Under the pieces are notes generated by a model. It saw only the letters and a list, made by a program, of their open reading frames with translations, ran no database searches and had not been told where the DNA came from. From the NCBI GenBank assembly GCA_038214535.1, contig JBBQRS010000012.1:1-64000 (forward strand): 64,000 bases of DNA, written 5' to 3'. Below are positions 60,808 to 64,000 of the stretch, piece after piece. Numbering within the stretch: the first letter of the stretch is position 1; every line of letters begins with the position of its first letter. Origin of the DNA: JBBQRS01 sp038214535 (GTDB lineage: Bacteria > Chloroflexota > Anaerolineae > CG2-30-64-16). Made by a program: the position numbers and the translations under genes.

Positions 60808-63800
60808 ATGTCGCGTCTCTTTAAGCTCATAGGGATGATCATACTGGCAGGTCTGCTGGGCGGTTGCACTGCGGGCCTGACACCAGACAGCCCGCCCACA
60901 CAATCTTCCAGCACAGGCACAACGTCCGTGCGCGTCATCCGAGCGGCGCAGTTCACGGATTCCGGCCCGATCAGTGAGGGCGGCCCGACAACCGGGCTGC
61001 AATTCAGCCTGACCCGGGGTCAGGAACAGCCGGAGTCTTCCGCGCCCATCACGCAGGCGGTTACTTCGCCGCTCAAGCCGGCCGAGGTGGACGCCCTCCT
61101 GCAACGCCTGCCGCCCCTGGCGAAGGCGACCGGCGATGTGCAAGACCTGGCGCTGCCGCCAACCACCATTCCGCCACCGCGCACCGGCGCCACAGTCAAT
61201 GAACCTTTCCCGCCGCCCGCCACGCCGCCTCCCACCGTGCTGCCAGAGAACACGCCGCTCGAGGTCTTGCGCTACGCACCCGAAGGCGACGTGCCGCTGG
61301 CCGCCAACCTCAGCGTGACCTTCAACCAGCCCATGGTCGCGCTGACCGGTCTGCAAGACCTGGGTAACGCGCCGCCGCCCGTGCAACTCTCACCGCTGCC
61401 GCCCGGCCAATGGCGTTGGGTGGGCACAAACACGCTGCTCTACGAACCGGACCCGCGCTTCCCCATGGCGACCCGTTACACCGTCGAAGTTCCTGCGGGC
61501 ACAAAATCGGCCACAGGTAACACGCTTGCCAGGGCCGTCACCTGGACCTTCACCACGCCGCCACCGCAGGTGTTGCAATTCTCGCCCACGGGCAGCGGCC
61601 TGCCCCTCGACCCACTGATGGTCGCAACCTTCGACCAGAGAATTGACCCCGATGCCGTACTCGCCGCGATCCAGGTGAAAGCCAATGGCGCAGCCACGCC
61701 GATCCGACTGGCGACCGCCGCCGAACTCGACGGCGACAGGACCGCCGGCGCACTGATCGAGGACGCAGGCGAAGACCGCTGGATCGCCTTCCGCGCGCAA
61801 GAGCCATTCGCACCTGCCGCTTCCGTAACGGTTACGTTTGGCTCCGGCCTGCCCTCCGCGGAAGGCCCGCTGAAGACCGAGAAGCCCCAGGAGTTCAGCT
61901 TCGAGACGCACGGCCCGCTCGCCGTGGTGCGCAGCCAATGCGGATGGGATAGCAACTGCCCGCCGCTCATGCCCTGGAACATCGAGTTCAGCAACCCGCT
62001 GAATCCTGACGTATTCGACGCGTCGCAAGTGAGCATCACCCCGGAGCTTCCGAATACCGTCATCCAGATTTTCGGCAACACGCTCCAGATTCAGGGCCGC
62101 AGCCAGGGACGCATGCAGTACAGCGTCCGCCTGAGCAGAACGATCCGCGATATTTACGAGCAAACGCTCGTTGAAGACCAGACCGTCGTCTTCAACGTTG
62201 GCGAGGCCAACCCGGCGATCTGGGCCGCAGGCACGCCCTTCGTCGTGCTCGACCCGGCCCTGCCGCCGCGCTTCTCCGTCTTCACGGTCAACTTCCCCCG
62301 GCTCGATGTCAAAGCCTACGCGGTCAAACCGGAGGACGGGCAAGCTTTCCAGCTTCATCTGCGATCCTACTATCGCGATGAAAAGCCGACCACACCGCCC
62401 GGACGCCTGGTCCTTTCCAAAAAGATCGAGGTCAAGTCGCAACCGGATCAACTGACGGAGACGACGATTGACCTCGACCCGGCCCTGAAGGACGGCAAGG
62501 GTCAACTCGTCCTCATCATCACCCCGGAGACGACCGGCCTGACCCGGCTTCTCGAAATGTTCGGGGGTAGGCCGCCCGTGATCACGACGTGGGTTCAGGC
62601 CACCCAGATCGGCCTCGACGCATTCGTGGATAACACGGAAATGGTTGCCTGGGCCACCTCGCTGGCCGACGGCAAGCCGCTGCCGGACGTAGCGTTTGAT
62701 CTCCTTGACGTGAATGGCAAGTCGCTCGGCGCGGGCGCGCGTTCGGATGCAGACGGAACCGCTCGCATTGCCCTCCGCCCGCAGACCGCCGCGACCCTGG
62801 TCGCGCGCCTGGGCGACGATATGGCGATGCTGCCGGCGAACACCTACATGTGGGGCGACGGCGGCTGGACGGCGCAACCCGTCCGCGACCGACTGGCTTG
62901 GCACGTCTTCGATGATCGCGGCATGTATCGCCCCGGCGAGGAAGTCCACGTCAAGGGCTGGCTCCGCCGGATCGGCGGCGGCGAGGACGGCGACGTTGGC
63001 GCGCTGCGCGGCGGGGTGGAATCCGTGAGCTACCGCGTCATGGATGCGCAGGGCAACCAGGTGGGGCAGGGTTCCGCCGATCTCAGCCCGCTCGGCGGGT
63101 TCGATTTGGCTTTCACGTTGCCTGAGGGCATCAACCTGGGCTACACCACACTGGATCTGACCGCCGTGGGCAACCTGAATGACTTGGACGGCGCAAACTA
63201 CGGCCACAACTTCCAGGTACAGGAGTTCCGTCGCCCCGAGTTTGAAGTCAAAACATCCGCGTCCGAAGGCCCGCACTTCGTCGGCGACGCCGCGACGCTG
63301 GAAGTGAGCGCCGCCTACTATGCCGGCGGCCCTCTGCCCAACGCGCAGACCACCTGGCAGGTGAGCAGCGCCGCCGGTCAGTACTCGCCCCCCGGCTGGG
63401 ACGATTTCACCTTCGGCCAATGGATCCCGTGGTGGCGCGGCTATCAGCCCTCGTTCCCTGCCATGGATAACACGCAGACTTTCGACGGGCTCACGGACGC
63501 CGCGGGCGTTCATCGGCTCCAGATCAACTTCGAGTCCGTCGAGCCGCCCGGCCCCAGCACGGTCACGGCGCAAGCCACCGTGATGGACGTCAACCGGCAG
63601 GCGTGGACTGCGCAGACTACCCTGCTGGTGCATCCTGCATCGCTCTACGTCGGCCTGCGCAGCGACCGCATGTTCGTCGAGCGCGAAGAGCCGCTGCCTA
63701 TCGAAGCCATCGTCACCGACCTCGACGGTCGCCCCACAACGGGCGTGAAGATCACCATGCTCGCCGCGCGCATGGAGTGGCGCTACAAGAACGGTGAATG

Positions 63801-64000
63801 GCGCGAGGAAGCCGTCGCCCCGCAAAACTGCACCGTCGTATCGGCGGCGCAGCCCGTGCGTTGCACCTTCGAGACGCCGGAGGGCGGAACCTATCGTATC
63901 ACGGCGGAAGTGACCGACCCCGCAGGCCGCCGCAACCGCACGCAGTTCGACCGCTGGGTCAGCGGCGGCGGTGCGCCGCCCGCCCGCCAACTCGAGCAGG
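60808..64000 (+). CDS. bacterial alpha-2-macroglobulin-like lipoprotein (partial, runs off window)
   Basis: An open frame from ATG 60808 through the window end (about 1064 residues so far), with AAGGAGGG five bases before the start. Residues 1-20 are a lipoprotein signal (LIGMIILAGLLGGC), with Cys20 for lipid attachment. After a Pro-rich linker come Big_5-like Ig domains ('EVLRYAPEGDVPLAANLSVTFNQPM', 'RYTVEVPAGTKSATG', 'VLQFSPTGSGLPLDPLMVATFDQRI') and then macroglobulin domains with the diagnostic 'VFDDRGMYRPGEEVHVKGWLRR'. The thioester or C-terminal domains lie beyond the window. Such proteins are thought to trap foreign proteases at the surface. The location just after a secreted cysteine protease gene is noteworthy but they are separated by the repeat at 60707 and three genes. 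Confidence 0.88.
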   Translation, partial: MSRLFKLIGMIILAGLLGGCTAGLTPDSPPTQSSSTGTTSVRVIRAAQFTDSGPISEGGPTTGLQFSLTRGQEQPESSAPITQAVTSPLKPAEVDALLQRLPPLAKATGDVQDLALPPTTIPPPRTGATVNEPFPPPATPPPTVLPENTPLEVLRYAPEGDVPLAANLSVTFNQPMVALTGLQDLGNAPPPVQLSPLPPGQWRWVGTNTLLYEPDPRFPMATRYTVEVPAGTKSATGNTLARAVTWTFTTPPPQVLQFSPTGSGLPLDPLMVATFDQRIDPDAVLAAIQVKANGAATPIRLATAAELDGDRTAGALIEDAGEDRWIAFRAQEPFAPAASVTVTFGSGLPSAEGPLKTEKPQEFSFETHGPLAVVRSQCGWDSNCPPLMPWNIEFSNPLNPDVFDASQVSITPELPNTVIQIFGNTLQIQGRSQGRMQYSVRLSRTIRDIYEQTLVEDQTVVFNVGEANPAIWAAGTPFVVLDPALPPRFSVFTVNFPRLDVKAYAVKPEDGQAFQLHLRSYYRDEKPTTPPGRLVLSKKIEVKSQPDQLTETTIDLDPALKDGKGQLVLIITPETTGLTRLLEMFGGRPPVITTWVQATQIGLDAFVDNTEMVAWATSLADGKPLPDVAFDLLDVNGKSLGAGARSDADGTARIALRPQTAATLVARLGDDMAMLPANTYMWGDGGWTAQPVRDRLAWHVFDDRGMYRPGEEVHVKGWLRRIGGGEDGDVGALRGGVESVSYRVMDAQGNQVGQGSADLSPLGGFDLAFTLPEGINLGYTTLDLTAVGNLNDLDGANYGHNFQVQEFRRPEFEVKTSASEGPHFVGDAATLEVSAAYYAGGPLPNAQTTWQVSSAAGQYSPPGWDDFTFGQWIPWWRGYQPSFPAMDNTQTFDGLTDAAGVHRLQINFESVEPPGPSTVTAQATVMDVNRQAWTAQTTLLVHPASLYVGLRSDRMFVEREEPLPIEAIVTDLDGRPTTGVKITMLAARMEWRYKNGEWREEAVAPQNCTVVSAAQPVRCTFETPEGGTYRITAEVTDPAGRRNRTQFDRWVSGGGAPPARQLEQ

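Noticed and set aside
61390..63990. Open frame of 866 codons on the minus strand
   Set aside because: It has no domain features or binding site and mirrors the plus-strand macroglobulin frame, which has a lipoprotein signal, a good binding site and family motifs. High GC leaves such antisense frames open.

Overview
The window looks like chromosomal DNA of a member of the Chloroflexota (Anaerolineae/Caldilineae-like). This rests on moderately high GC, many GTG/TTG starts behind strong GGAGG sites, and several protein habits I associate with that phylum: an N-terminal CPYLG Cys/His domain, Thr/Pro 'TPEN...TAAA' linker repeats, and a C-terminal 'YLPMI' tail on a secreted protein. The assignment is inference; no rRNA is present.

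Layout. 1-140: edge of an insertion sequence (N-terminus of a transposase, minus strand). 249-3101: two overlapping deoxynucleoside kinases, the first with a MazG-like C-terminal extension, then a beta-propeller-like protein. 3246-8025 (minus): a DUF362 protein, an EF-G-like GTPase and an amidohydrolase that has lost catalytic residues. 8161-14954 (plus): a 2Fe-2S thioredoxin-like ferredoxin, a histidine-phosphatase/methyltransferase fusion, UV-damage endonuclease, then a tightly overlapping hydantoinase/oxoprolinase - nuclease-fold-like - C-S lyase operon. 14996-18099 (minus): three tRNA genes (Arg-GCG, Ser-GCU, Ser-UGA), seryl-tRNA synthetase and an AGE-family epimerase.

18214-51087 is a large surface-glycan locus on the plus strand: about ten glycosyltransferases, two hexapeptide acyltransferases, an acyltransferase-3 protein, two O-antigen ligase/polymerase-like proteins, NDP-sugar epimerases and dehydratases including rfbC and an rfbD-like gene, a Wzm/Wzt ABC exporter with a carbohydrate-binding C-terminal domain, a polyprenyl glycosylphosphotransferase, a B12-binding-type radical SAM enzyme and a Wzz/BY-kinase. 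Most genes touch or overlap, so they are probably transcribed together. No Wzx-type flippase is visible.

51159-60605 is the most unusual region and looks like an undescribed RiPP (ribosomally made, post-translationally modified peptide) system. Two 62-residue peptides (52863-53051 and 54907-55095) share an identical 47-residue C-terminal part, although 18 of its 47 codons differ, all synonymously. They flank a PqqD-type peptide chaperone and a SPASM radical SAM enzyme. Downstream are a secreted C25 (gingipain-type) protease, a nucleotidyltransferase-fold protein, an HPr-kinase-like protein and an S24/S26-type peptidase; upstream, in one unit with the first peptide, is a secreted von Willebrand A protein. 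Three strong intrinsic terminators punctuate the locus, two of them directly after the peptide genes. The window ends inside an alpha-2-macroglobulin-like lipoprotein gene. A short hairpin-forming repeat recurs at 20767, 46875 and 60707.
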